The notes below the pieces were generated by a model. The model searched no databases and had not been told where the DNA came from. It worked only from the letters and a program-made list of their open reading frames with translations. From positions 1 through 64,000 of the forward strand of contig CP150559.1 in assembly GCA_049487715.1 (NCBI GenBank): DNA of 64,000 nt. Reading direction: 5' to 3'. This DNA is from Pycnococcus provasolii. Its lineage: Eukaryota; Chlorophyta; Pseudoscourfieldiophyceae; Pseudoscourfieldiales. This document shows positions 52,689-61,845 of the stretch, piece by piece; positions within the stretch are counted from its first letter, which is position 1; every line of letters begins with the position of its first letter. The position numbers were made by a program, and so were the translations under genes.

Positions 52689-53465
52689 ATGGCGGCAAGA
52701 CGAATACCTATAATAGCTTGTACTGATAATAATAAAAGTGCAATGGCACTCCACAGTCCTTTCAGGCGGAGTGGCTTGAGACGTTTCACACGCCTGCGAG
52801 CGGCGGCGGCTATCCACACAGACACAAGCCATTCGCAAAGAGCGTATCTGCAGCAGGAGCTCTTTCGCATCGCACGCGAACAAGAAAATGAAAATGAACA
52901 GGCGTACGACAAAGACGCGTTCGAGCGCGCACTCTTCGGAGAACGAGCCAGTCCCATGTATGGAGGCGAACCGCTCATCTCCGACCGCATCTTTGACCGC
53001 GTCGAGGCGGAAATGAGAGACTCCTTCGAACGCATGGAACGCATGAGCAGAGAGGCGGAAGAACGAGCGAGTCGAACGGGGGCGGGGCCGCAGACGTACA
53101 GAAAGGAGAGCTCGAGCGAAGAGTCGTTCGCCGGGGGAGGATATCGACGCACGTACTCGTCGGAGAGTGTGACCGTATGGACGGGAAACGGCGGCGCGTA
53201 CAACGCCAGTGCGTCGTCTCAGATGCCGGGAAACTTCTTTGGGACGGCAGCATTTTTGGCGCTCGCCGTCGTGTACGCGAGAGGCTGTCGCCAGTTCTGG
53301 GACGGGTATTCCCGTACCGTCTACAAGGAGGACGAGGCGTCCCAGAAAGCGGTTCTCACGCTCGGGTGGCCTGTGCTCCGCGCACTGTCTTCCACGTATC
53401 GCGCGGAGTTCGACAAGGCGACAAAGACAAAGGGAACGACAACGACAGAGGATCCAAATCAATGA
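52689..53465 (+). CDS. Single-pass, possibly organelle-targeted protein of unknown function
   Basis: A 258-residue protein from the ATG at 52689 ('MAARRIPIIACTDNNKSAMA'). An in-frame ATG at 52512 would add a hydrophobic N-terminus, so the start is uncertain. The leader is basic with few acids. The middle is charged and helical ('EAEMRDSFERMERMSREAEE'), then a Ser/Gly-rich linker and one membrane helix ('GTAAFLALAVVYARGC'), followed by a conserved-looking amphipathic tail 'WPVLRALSSTYRAEFDKA'. It resembles small organelle-membrane proteins of algae and plants, but I cannot assign a family. Confidence 0.6.
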   Translation: MAARRIPIIACTDNNKSAMALHSPFRRSGLRRFTRLRAAAAIHTDTSHSQRAYLQQELFRIAREQENENEQAYDKDAFERALFGERASPMYGGEPLISDRIFDRVEAEMRDSFERMERMSREAEERASRTGAGPQTYRKESSSEESFAGGGYRRTYSSESVTVWTGNGGAYNASASSQMPGNFFGTAAFLALAVVYARGCRQFWDGYSRTVYKEDEASQKAVLTLGWPVLRALSSTYRAEFDKATKTKGTTTTEDPNQ

Positions 53466-54056
53466 ATTCGATGACCAGACCGAGCTTACCCTCAAGTAAG
53501 GCTCTTGAATTGAAGAGTGTAATACATAACCCACATATCGACGAAACGAAACGAAACGAAACGTACTGTACATACGTGACTGTACATACAAACCAAGAAC
53601 ACCATGAACATGACATGATAGAATACTACTCTTACCAAAGGTACCATGACCAAGCTATGACGAAGTACCAGGTAGGAAAGGAAAGAAGAAGAAAACGCGA
53701 CAAATTATTACTGGTAAAAAACCTTGGTAAAAACTAAAAAGCGGTACTGTAATAGGAAACGAGAGAGCCCGAACGCAAAGAAACCCCCCAAATCAAATGA
53801 CCCCATCAAGTTCGAATCGAACCCCGAATAATAATCCCTCGCGGATCTCCTTATCTTTTGGCACAAGGCACAAGGGAGGGAACTTCTCTTCTCCGGCCCC
53901 TCCTCCGGCCCCTCTCTCTCCCTCCCCCCCGCGGGGGACCACGCCCCCCCCCCCGGGCTGCCGGGGACCGGGGTGCGAAGCCCTCCCTCCCCTCCCCGTA
54001 CACGCTTGGAGCAATCACCTCAGGCACTTCAGGCACTTCAGGTCTCTCCGGGAATC
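53466..54056. other. Intergenic region
   Basis: No gene seen. A (ACGAA)n-like direct repeat lies at 53541-53565 and C/G homopolymer-rich sequence with a CCCCGCGGGGG palindrome near 53925-53965. Confidence 0.5.
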
Positions 54057-55181
54057 ATGATGATGCTCGCTCGCAGTGGCCCTGGCCCTCGTCCTTGTGC
54101 TTGTGTTCAAGGTCGTGTTCACAGGAATGGTCGTCGTTTCCTTGCCATGAATAATCCACGCGCGCTTGTCGAAGATAGGGAAGTGTCGATGGCGGATGCC
54201 GACGCACGCCTCGAACAGCTGCGCGAACGATTCGCAAGCGCGGACACCGCCAACAAAGGGGCGCTCGACCGAGACGCGCTCAGGAACCTACTCGAGTGCA
54301 CGGAGACGTTCTGCCTCACGCAGCACTGGCTGCCCGACGAAGTGCTGGACGCCGTCATGGCCAAGTACGACCGAGACAATAACGGAACCATCGACTTCGA
54401 CGAGTTTCTCATACTCGCCAAAGACAAGGTGATGCTCGAGGGAAAACTCGAGGAATTCGACGCCGCTTTCAAGGCTGTGGCGGGGGACGCCGACGAAATC
54501 ACCGCGAAGCAGCTGCAGAAGTTGTTCGAGGGGCTCGGCGACCCGAAGAGCGACGGGGAAATGACCGAAATCCTCTCCAAATACGACAAGGATGGAAACG
54601 GGAAAATCGACTTTGCAGAGTTCCTGGAGATGGCGCGAACGCACACCGTAGAGCTCAACTCCGTCGTCGAGTACGTTACCATGGACGGAGGAGACAGCAA
54701 GGCGGCGGAGGAGCAGAAAAAGGGGGGATCTGCGAAGGCGGAATCGGGGGGTGGCATGAAGTGGCCGTGGCAGAGCAAGGAGACGAAAAAGGAGCGACCG
54801 GCGGACACTCCGCCCGTCACAGAGGTGAAGAGCAAGGCGGAGTTCCTCGCCATTGTCGAGGCGGAAAGCCCAAACCTCGTCGTACTCGAGGTTGCTTTCA
54901 CATGGTGCCGCCCGTGCAAGGGCTTTCAGCGAAAATTCGAACGGTTCGCGGGTCACTACACGTCCCCTCGCTTCGTGAAAATTTTCGGAAATGAGAACGA
55001 CGACACCAAGGCTTTCGTCAAGCACGACCTCAAGGTGCAGGCGAGCCCCGCATTCTACACATTCCGCTTATCTGAGGATCACCCGGATGCGCTCGATCCT
55101 GTGAGCTCGTGGACAGGGGCGAACGAAGATCGCTTCCGCACAAACCTGAATGAGGCGCTCGACGACTCGGAGAAACCATAG
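54057..55181 (+). CDS. Calredoxin-like protein (EF-hands plus thioredoxin)
   Basis: About 374 residues. The first 40 are basic and Arg/Ser/Pro-rich, a plausible organelle leader (another ATG at 54150 begins 'MNNPRALVEDREVS'). Four EF-hand positions follow; two are canonical ('DRDNNGTIDFDE', 'DKDGNGKIDFAE') and two degenerate ('DTANKGALDRDA' and one without a loop). After a Lys/Ser linker comes a thioredoxin fold: 'LVVLEVAFTWCRPCKGFQRK' has the active-site Cys pair (CRPC instead of CGPC), then the cis-Pro region 'VQASPAFYTFRLSEDHP'. This order matches calredoxin, the calcium-dependent chloroplast thioredoxin that reduces 2-Cys peroxiredoxin in Chlamydomonas. Plastid location here is inferred. 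Confidence 0.85.
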   Translation: MMMLARSGPGPRPCACVQGRVHRNGRRFLAMNNPRALVEDREVSMADADARLEQLRERFASADTANKGALDRDALRNLLECTETFCLTQHWLPDEVLDAVMAKYDRDNNGTIDFDEFLILAKDKVMLEGKLEEFDAAFKAVAGDADEITAKQLQKLFEGLGDPKSDGEMTEILSKYDKDGNGKIDFAEFLEMARTHTVELNSVVEYVTMDGGDSKAAEEQKKGGSAKAESGGGMKWPWQSKETKKERPADTPPVTEVKSKAEFLAIVEAESPNLVVLEVAFTWCRPCKGFQRKFERFAGHYTSPRFVKIFGNENDDTKAFVKHDLKVQASPAFYTFRLSEDHPDALDPVSSWTGANEDRFRTNLNEALDDSEKP

Positions 55182-55421
55182 ACGCAGTGGTTGGTGTTGC
55201 CATCCTCGTAACATCTACATACTGTGTTGTGTTGTGAACTTTCTTCTGTCTTTCTTTTCTTCCTTCTCTTCCTTTCGTTCTGTAACTGGGTTATGCTATG
55301 CATTGAGTGACACAATTCATTTTGGTAACAAGAAAAGAAGGAGTCTTTCGAACCCGCAAAACAACCAAAGACAACATTTGAGACAAAAACTTTTAAAGGC
55401 ATTAGTATCATCTAGCTAGTG

Positions 55422-56996
55422 TCAACTGTTCGGATGAAATCGTGTGATTTGTTTCCACACCTGCGCACGAATGAAGTTCTCGTCCGCGAGTGCACTGTCC
55501 TCAAAGTCAAACGAGAACGGGACGGGGCACGTTGGCTCGTCCACCTCGTCGTGCAGGCTAGCCAAGTAAGGGCTCTTCAGCGCAGACTCCACCGTAACAC
55601 GCTCGGACGGGTCGAAGAGAAGCATCGAGGACAGCAGCGCGATCGCCTCGTGCGACGCGTGCGGGTAGTACGCTGCCATGTCGGATCGCTGCGTCGTGGG
55701 CAGGCTCGAGATGTACCGGCGCGCCTTGTCGCTGGTGATGAATGCCATCTGCGCCTCCGTGGGACTTCCAATCACCGTCGTGACTAAGTTGAGCTGGTGC
55801 ACGTAGTCGCGGCCGGGAAAGAGCGGCTTGCGTCCGAGAAGCTCTGCGAAAATGCATCCCGAGCTCCAGATGTCGATGGCACTCGTGTACTCCGAGCAGC
55901 TCAGCAGAAGCTCGGGTGCACGATACCACCTGGTGACGACGTACTCCGTCATGTACTCGCGCTCCGAGCTCGTTCGCGCAAGGCCAAAGTCGCAGATCTT
56001 CAGGTCGCAGTTGGCGTTCAGCAGCAGGTTCGAAGGCTTCAGGTCGCGGTGAAGCACATTCGCGCTGTGTATGTACTTAAGTCCACGCAGCAGCTGGTAG
56101 AGGAAGTACTGGCAGTGATCGTCACTCAAAGGCTGGCTGCTGCGTATGATTTGGTGCAGATCCGTGTCCATGAGCTCGTACACGAGGTAAACGTCCGAGT
56201 ACGTGAACTCGTCCGGTGGCTTCATGATATCGCGCAGGCCGATGACGTTCTCGTGCTTGAGGTGTCGCAGCAGCTTGATTTCGCGCAGCGTGCGTTTGGC
56301 GTCGACGGGGTTGTCGAACGCGTTGCCGATTTTTTTGATTGCAAACCTCTCGTCCGTGTGCACATCCTTGGCACTGCACACGACTCCGTACGCCCCCTTT
56401 CCTATTGGTTTGATGGGCATGTACGTGGACGCCACCTCGAATAGGTGTCCGCACACCATGAAGTGGTGCGTTCCCTCGCTTCCCGAGCTGCTCGGCTGCT
56501 GCGCCGCTGCGTCCTCTGCCGCCTGCGCGAGTTCTTGGACGGCGGCGTCACGGTGCTGTGCTGCGTTCCCCACAGTGTCGTGCTGCTCTTGTTGTTGTGT
56601 TGGTACCGGATGATGACCTTCTTCGTCAACAATGTCGTCGTCCTCCTGCACCGCGTTTCTGGGATGTTGTTGCTGCTGAGAATGACCGGAAGCGTGCACA
56701 CTGTCGTCGACCATGTCGTCCATACCGTTACCAAGAGAACCACCATGTTTACCACCACCAAGGCCGTTGGAGTTGTGCTGCTGCAACAAGGCACCATTCC
56801 CATGATCATGACGAAGATTACCACCAAAAGCACCACCACCAAGATTACCACCACCACCACCACCAAGGGCACCACCACCTGCTGGAGTACCGCTATTTGT
56901 TATCATCGCCGACATGGATGCCGTATGGTTACCACCACCTGCCGCCGCTGCCGCACCTGCTGCACCCATCCCTTGTTGACCTGAGGTTGGCAACAT
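55422..56996 (-). CDS. MAP kinase with TEY activation motif
   Basis: About 524 residues from the ATG at 56996. The N-terminal 190 residues are Gly/His/Gln-rich and disordered. The kinase domain has the Gly loop '[15 protein letters not shown]', catalytic Lys in '[13 protein letters not shown]', '[20 protein letters not shown]' (catalytic loop), 'DFGLAR', the dual-phosphorylation site TEY in '[17 protein letters not shown]', the MAPK insert and a C-terminal CD-like region. TEY, '[10 protein letters not shown]' and '[20 protein letters not shown]' fit the plant-type ERK-like MAPKs. The long disordered N-terminus is unusual. It acts downstream of a MAP2K. It diverges from the lectin-GT47 gene across a promoter with a telomere-like tract. 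Confidence 0.95.
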   Translation of the reverse strand: MLPTSGQQGMGAAGAAAAAGGGNHTASMSAMITNSGTPAGGGALGGGGGGNLGGGAFGGNLRHDHGNGALLQQHNSNGLGGGKHGGSLGNGMDDMVDDSVHASGHSQQQQHPRNAVQEDDDIVDEEGHHPVPTQQQEQHDTVGNAAQHRDAAVQELAQAAEDAAAQQPSSSGSEGTHHFMVCGHLFEVASTYMPIKPIGKGAYGVVCSAKDVHTDERFAIKKIGNAFDNPVDAKRTLREIKLLRHLKHENVIGLRDIMKPPDEFTYSDVYLVYELMDTDLHQIIRSSQPLSDDHCQYFLYQLLRGLKYIHSANVLHRDLKPSNLLLNANCDLKICDFGLARTSSEREYMTEYVVTRWYRAPELLLSCSEYTSAIDIWSSGCIFAELLGRKPLFPGRDYVHQLNLVTTVIGSPTEAQMAFITSDKARRYISSLPTTQRSDMAAYYPHASHEAIALLSSMLLFDPSERVTVESALKSPYLASLHDEVDEPTCPVPFSFDFEDSALADENFIRAQVWKQITRFHPNS

Positions 56997-57514
56997 GGGA
57001 ATAATAAAAATAACGCTGCCAATTATAAAGGCCCCCCAACTATCATAGGCGTTTATGAATGAACGCCTTCCGCGGCTTTTCGAAAACACAACACGAAGTG
57101 CAAGGAGGGATCCCCAACAAAGGGACTAGGACTACGATAGGCATTCCCTGTACTGATTCTAATTTGATAATTTCGTATTTCGAACGATTCGCACGAGGGA
57201 GGTTGGAGGAGAACTGCTCGAACGGGACCCCGGGGGGCGGGGGGAAACCCATGGGAAACCTAACCCCGAATGTTCGGGTTTGGGTTAGGGTTAGGGTTAA
57301 GGGGTTAGGGTTAAGGGGTTTGGGTTTGGGTTTGGGTTAGGGCTAAGGGGTTTGGGTTAGGGTTTGGGTTAGGGTTAGGGTTAGGGTTAGTGAGGGTAGG
57401 GAGGGTAGGGAGGGTTAGGGAGGGAGTTCGGCGCGCGTTGATCGCGATGGCGAAGAACGATATAATGTCCGCATAAGGGAGTGAGTGATCACCTCACCTA
57501 TTCGTCATAATCCT
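56997..57514. promoter_or_regulatory. Divergent promoter with long telomere-like tract (MAPK / GT47)
   Basis: 518 bp. About 150 bp (57275-57425) consist of TTAGGG, TTTGGG and TAAGGGG variants on the plus strand, ending 90 bp before the GT47 ATG. This is the longest internal telomere-type tract in the window and is more degenerate than the others. Confidence 0.7.
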
Positions 57515-59725
57515 ATGCGAGTAACACTCGTCCTTAAGGTCGTATTTGGACTCTTCTTGTGTGCATGTGCGCCTCTCTGTTGTTGGGCCTCGGCGCCGTC
57601 GTGGCACCCCCGCCGGCACCCCCGTGGCCTTGGGAATCGGCGTGCTCCCGGGTCTACCTTAAGATCGTCGCCCTTAACAACAACATTGTTAGTCTCTAAA
57701 GATGATGGGGATGTTGTTGCAAAAGAGATTTCTGAACACCATCAAACTTCGAACGACAATACTCATGACCATGATAAGAAACAACAACAAAGCATAAAGC
57801 ATGGTGATGGTGACGACGACAATGTTGGCTTGTCCAACGTCGATGGAGACGACGCTGACGGAGAAGCAGAAGCACAAAAGACGTACTTGACGACGTGCGG
57901 TGTCGCAGACGAAAACGAAAAAATCAGAATCACGTGCGAAGGAAACGTTACCGTGAAAGAAATTTCTTGGGCGTCGTACGGGAGGCCGTACTACAAGACA
58001 GACGACGAAACAACAGAAGCTGCGTCTCAGGATGCAGTTGTCCCGAGCGAGTTCTACAAAGGAGTCAAAGACGCGAAGACTTGCCAAAAACTTGCGGTGT
58101 CAAATACGTGCAAGGAGGAAGCAAATAATGTCCAAAGCACGATGGAAGTTGTCAGGAACAAGTGCGAGGGAAAACAGGCGTGCACGCTTGAGGTGGGAAC
58201 CAACTCCTTTGAGTGGGATCCGTGCTTTGGCCAAATCAAGCGAATCGCCGTGACTGTGCTCAGCGAACGAGGGGCGTGCAGTGTTATGCGCCTCGACAAG
58301 ACCAGGTTGGCGCCCTTGCGAGACCGGCCAAAGAAAAGTCAAGAGGAGTACGAACGGTGCGCCAACGCGCTTGAAAGACAGGCGCCGCCATTGCGTGAGC
58401 TCGCTGGCTGGTCAGCTTCGACGAAGTTGGAACCGTCCGCCACCGCCGTGCCTGACACCTTCCGGTACCCGAAGATTCACGTCTATGACATACCCCAGCA
58501 GCACATGACGTGCGAGTACTTTCGTGCATGCAAAAAGATGGTTGGCGCTCTGAAAAAAAGCCGCTACTACGCCAAAGATCCAAGTGAGGCTGACTTCTTC
58601 ATCATTCCCTACACGATGAAACGAGGAGGCGTTCGGTCAAACAGCGCCCTCGTGGACATGTTTGAGTGGATCCGTGTCACATACCCGCCGTATCTCGCGA
58701 ATTCCATCGATGAGCCAGACACCGTCGGCCCCACGCACTTCATCTTCACCTTATGCGACCACGGCCCTGGCGACTGCCTTTACGAGCGACCGATCACATC
58801 GATGACACCATACTTTGCCAAATATCCGCACTACTCGGCGAACAACATGCGGCGTAAGATTGGGTTCATTACCCTGAACGGACTGCGTGATGGCGTGGAC
58901 GGCAATTCGCCAAGGGACACGTGTCTGGTTTGCTTCATTCGTGGGATCGACATTCGGATCCCACAGCCTGAGGAGCACGAGTGCGGATCGTTGTGCGGTT
59001 ACGGGATCAAAGAATTGTGGCAGTACTCGCCGTGGGCTCGTGCATTGCCTGAGAACGAGGACGAGTGGCTCACGGAGGCTGGGAATGGCAGGCCGAACGT
59101 TGGATTCTTCGTAGGCATGATTCCGACGAGGAATCTCGAGGACGGGTCTGCTCGCTGGCCGCTTCGCAACTTTACGCACGGCGTTGACGGGTACCGCATC
59201 TTCGGCTCGCATGAACTTGATGAATACCTTAACTATGCAAAGGAAATGCGCATGTCACGGTTCTGCTTCGTGCCATTGGGGCAATTCGCAGGTGACTCGG
59301 ATCGCTACCTTCCAGCGATTCTATTTGGCTGCATTCCCGTGTTCCTTGGGCAAAAGTCAACGCAAGGACAGGCGCTCCCGTACGACGAAGTCATCGACTG
59401 GTCAAGCATGTCGTTTCACGTGCCGTTCGAAGAAAACAGAAACATCGTGGAGATTGTAAAGCGTTACGATACGGTCGAATTTCGAACGGGTGCGTATCGA
59501 GCCATGAGCAGAGCATGGAATAAGTTGCTCTACAGTCGCATCTACGGCAATTATATGACTCTCAATACGACGGAAAGCTGCGACGACGACGCGACACAGT
59601 CTTTTGTTGACGTGCTCCGCTGGCGCTTGTTTCACGCGAGGAAAATTAGTGCAAGCCGCGTCGTGCATCCATCTAATGATGGTGAATCACCGTCATTTGG
59701 CGGTACAATCATTGCGCCAGGCTGA
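57515..59725 (+). CDS. Secretory-pathway protein: SUEL-type lectin fused to exostosin-like GT47 glycosyltransferase
   Basis: About 736 residues from the ATG at 57515, which starts a signal sequence or anchor ('MRVTLVLKVVFGLFLCACAP'). An acidic His/Asp-rich linker follows. Residues about 120-245 are a galactose-binding (SUEL/rhamnose-binding) lectin domain: 'ITCEGNVTVKEISWASYGRP', 'NKCEGKQACTLEVGTNSFEW' and 'DPCFGQIKRIAVTV'. Residues about 310-690 are an exostosin-type GT47 domain: 'KIHVYDIPQQHMTCEYF', 'DFFIIPYTMKRGG' and 'RFCFVPLGQFAGDSDRYLPA' then 'ILFGCIPVFLGQK', 'VIDWSSMSFHVPFEE'. GT47 enzymes are Golgi beta-glycosyltransferases. The lectin may bind the acceptor or product glycan; inferred. 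Confidence 0.88.
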   Translation: MRVTLVLKVVFGLFLCACAPLCCWASAPSWHPRRHPRGLGNRRAPGSTLRSSPLTTTLLVSKDDGDVVAKEISEHHQTSNDNTHDHDKKQQQSIKHGDGDDDNVGLSNVDGDDADGEAEAQKTYLTTCGVADENEKIRITCEGNVTVKEISWASYGRPYYKTDDETTEAASQDAVVPSEFYKGVKDAKTCQKLAVSNTCKEEANNVQSTMEVVRNKCEGKQACTLEVGTNSFEWDPCFGQIKRIAVTVLSERGACSVMRLDKTRLAPLRDRPKKSQEEYERCANALERQAPPLRELAGWSASTKLEPSATAVPDTFRYPKIHVYDIPQQHMTCEYFRACKKMVGALKKSRYYAKDPSEADFFIIPYTMKRGGVRSNSALVDMFEWIRVTYPPYLANSIDEPDTVGPTHFIFTLCDHGPGDCLYERPITSMTPYFAKYPHYSANNMRRKIGFITLNGLRDGVDGNSPRDTCLVCFIRGIDIRIPQPEEHECGSLCGYGIKELWQYSPWARALPENEDEWLTEAGNGRPNVGFFVGMIPTRNLEDGSARWPLRNFTHGVDGYRIFGSHELDEYLNYAKEMRMSRFCFVPLGQFAGDSDRYLPAILFGCIPVFLGQKSTQGQALPYDEVIDWSSMSFHVPFEENRNIVEIVKRYDTVEFRTGAYRAMSRAWNKLLYSRIYGNYMTLNTTESCDDDATQSFVDVLRWRLFHARKISASRVVHPSNDGESPSFGGTIIAPG

Positions 59726-59920
59726 GGACGCCGGTAATGAAGCGGAATGTAATTTTGTGTGTAATTTTTATGAAATCTGCGCGGTGCGTATGCGCGCACG
59801 CTTACTAGCTAGCACCATGTAATGTTGACTTTTTCTACCAAAATTCGCGAAGAGATGAGATGAAAATATTACAATCCATTGTACTATTATCTTCTCTCCT
59901 CCAGCATCGGGTCAGGGTTG

Positions 59921-61042
59921 TCATGGCGACGCAATGCGTAGCGCACGACTCACGTCTGTTCGGACAGCCGCCAGTTCGCTTCGCAACCTCTGATTGTCGT
60001 CCAAAAGGTCCGTGCTCCGCATGTTTTGTGCAACCGCGCTCTTCTTCGCTTTTCGGCTGGACAGTGCCACGTCTCGCAGCGCCAGAAAGAGCCCCTCCAT
60101 CTCCTCCTTCGTTTTAAGCTCCGCGTCGAGCCACTTTTCGTTCGCCTTTCGGCTCTTTTTCTCAGCCGCGAGCTTTCCCTCGAGCTCGGAGACGTGCTCG
60201 ATGAGAGCGTCCTCAGCCATCGCTTTCTTCTGCAGTTTGTTGAGCTCTCGCTGGAACTTGCGACGTTCGTGCTCGCGCTCGTGTTCGATCGCCTTGCGTA
60301 TCGTCTCCTCCTGCCTGAGCGTCGCAGATTGCGCGCTGTACTCCTCGCGAATGGTCGCAATATCCCGCCTCAGGTCACGGAGTTTTTGCTGCAGTTCGTC
60401 CGCCTCCGCCTCGCGCGCCTCCTCGTTGCGCTTCGCTGCGTCAACTGCTGTCTGCGCGAGCAGCTCCGCCTGCTGGCATCTGTACGCGAGGTCTTGCGTG
60501 CGTCTCCTTTCCTCGTGAAGCTCTCCGTCTCGCGCTGCAAGCTCGTTCGTGATTGCGGTGAGCTTCGCCTCCAGCGTTCGCTTCGCGCTCTCGACCGTGT
60601 CCCTTAGGCTGTCAATCGTTCTCTCCTTCGCGACGAGGAGCTGTTTGAGCTGGTTCAGCTCCGTGTCCTTCTGCTGCAGAGCTCTCTTGTGCACTTCGCT
60701 GGAGAACTTCATGGCGTCGTCGATTCCCGCCTCCGTTGTTCTCATGCTGTTGTATAGCCTTTCGACAGACTTTTCCGTCTTGCTGAGCGCGGCGATGGAC
60801 CTGGACGGCGTCGCGACTCCGACGGAGTATGCGGCCATTCTCTCCGCGCTTGTGAGCTGGTCGACGCCTGCTAAGCCTCCTCCTCCTCCTCCTCCTCCTG
60901 CTCCTCCTGCTCCTCCTGCTGACAAGTTGTACGCCATATTCATTTCACTCAGGGACATGTCGTCAGCCTGTGCGAAAACGTCCGTTCTCAACGCGGCGAC
61001 GAGTCTCTCGAGCTCGGTTCTACTACTACTACTACTGCTCAT
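59921..61042 (-). CDS. Long coiled-coil protein
   Basis: A 373-residue protein. Residues 1-110 are low-complexity with Ser and Gly runs and contain 'DDMSLSEMNMAYNLS'. From about residue 120 to the end it is a near-continuous coiled coil (heptads rich in Glu, Lys, Arg, Leu, Ala; for example 'LRDTVESAKRTLEAKL', 'ELNKLQKKAMAEDALIEHVS'). This composition suits SF-assemblin-like or other flagellar-root/striated-fibre or centrosomal proteins, but I see no family-specific motif. Cytoskeletal role inferred only from structure. Confidence 0.7.
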   Translation of the reverse strand: MSSSSSSRTELERLVAALRTDVFAQADDMSLSEMNMAYNLSAGGAGGAGGGGGGGGLAGVDQLTSAERMAAYSVGVATPSRSIAALSKTEKSVERLYNSMRTTEAGIDDAMKFSSEVHKRALQQKDTELNQLKQLLVAKERTIDSLRDTVESAKRTLEAKLTAITNELAARDGELHEERRRTQDLAYRCQQAELLAQTAVDAAKRNEEAREAEADELQQKLRDLRRDIATIREEYSAQSATLRQEETIRKAIEHEREHERRKFQRELNKLQKKAMAEDALIEHVSELEGKLAAEKKSRKANEKWLDAELKTKEEMEGLFLALRDVALSSRKAKKSAVAQNMRSTDLLDDNQRLRSELAAVRTDVSRALRIASP

Positions 61043-61845
61043 TATATAAAGGCGGCACTCACTGAAGCTGACTCACTGAGCTGACTCACTGAGCTGAGCT
61101 GACTGACTAAAGCGCAAGATAGTAACTTAAACAGTAACTTAAGAAGCCAGCTGATGAAAGTGAAGAAGCTGATATCAAGTGAGAAAATAAAATGCAAGTG
61201 ATGAGCAAGGGATTGGCCGGTGATGGCCACCCACACAAACAAACAAGCGATGGCCGACCGAGATGAACAACCCCCTGAGGCACACACAAAAACACACACA
61301 CAAGCGAGATATACCTGTGAGGTCGACCGAACCCCCCTCCTATTGCGTCGTTCGGACTTCTTCTCCCAAATACTGTAGGAATACCTGCCAGGGAATTTCA
61401 GGGCGCCCTTTTCCCAGGTCCTTTTCCGTCGCTATTATTTGTCGCTCTCCCCTTCTCGACCTCGATTTCTCTCGACCTCGATCATCGAACTCAGAACTCA
61501 CTCGGAGTCCGGAAAGATAGTTCTTACTTTAGCGGAGAATAGCGGACGAGCCAACCAACTCCAAGGCGGAGGGAGAGGGGACTTCCCGGAGTCTACGGAA
61601 CTTCTCTGAGCTTCTCGTGCTCGAGAAGCTCTCGAGCACAAGAATAGTCTACAGTATGTCGGGAGGAGTAGGAATACTTCCTACGGGTAGTCGGGAATCG
61701 TGATGTCGTGCAACCTCGTGGGTGGGTCCCATCCCGTGCACTCGTCCCGAGACACATTTTTCAAGTTGCTCAGCAATCAATAGTATCATAGGTTTGAAGT
61801 TTTTGGTATGGTATTTCGTTACTCTTTTTTAAAAGAGCACAGTCC
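61043..61845. other. Intergenic region
   Basis: No gene seen. CTGACTCACTGAG direct repeats lie at 61066-61105 and an inverted GAAGCTTCTCGAG-type pair near 61605-61635. Confidence 0.5.
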
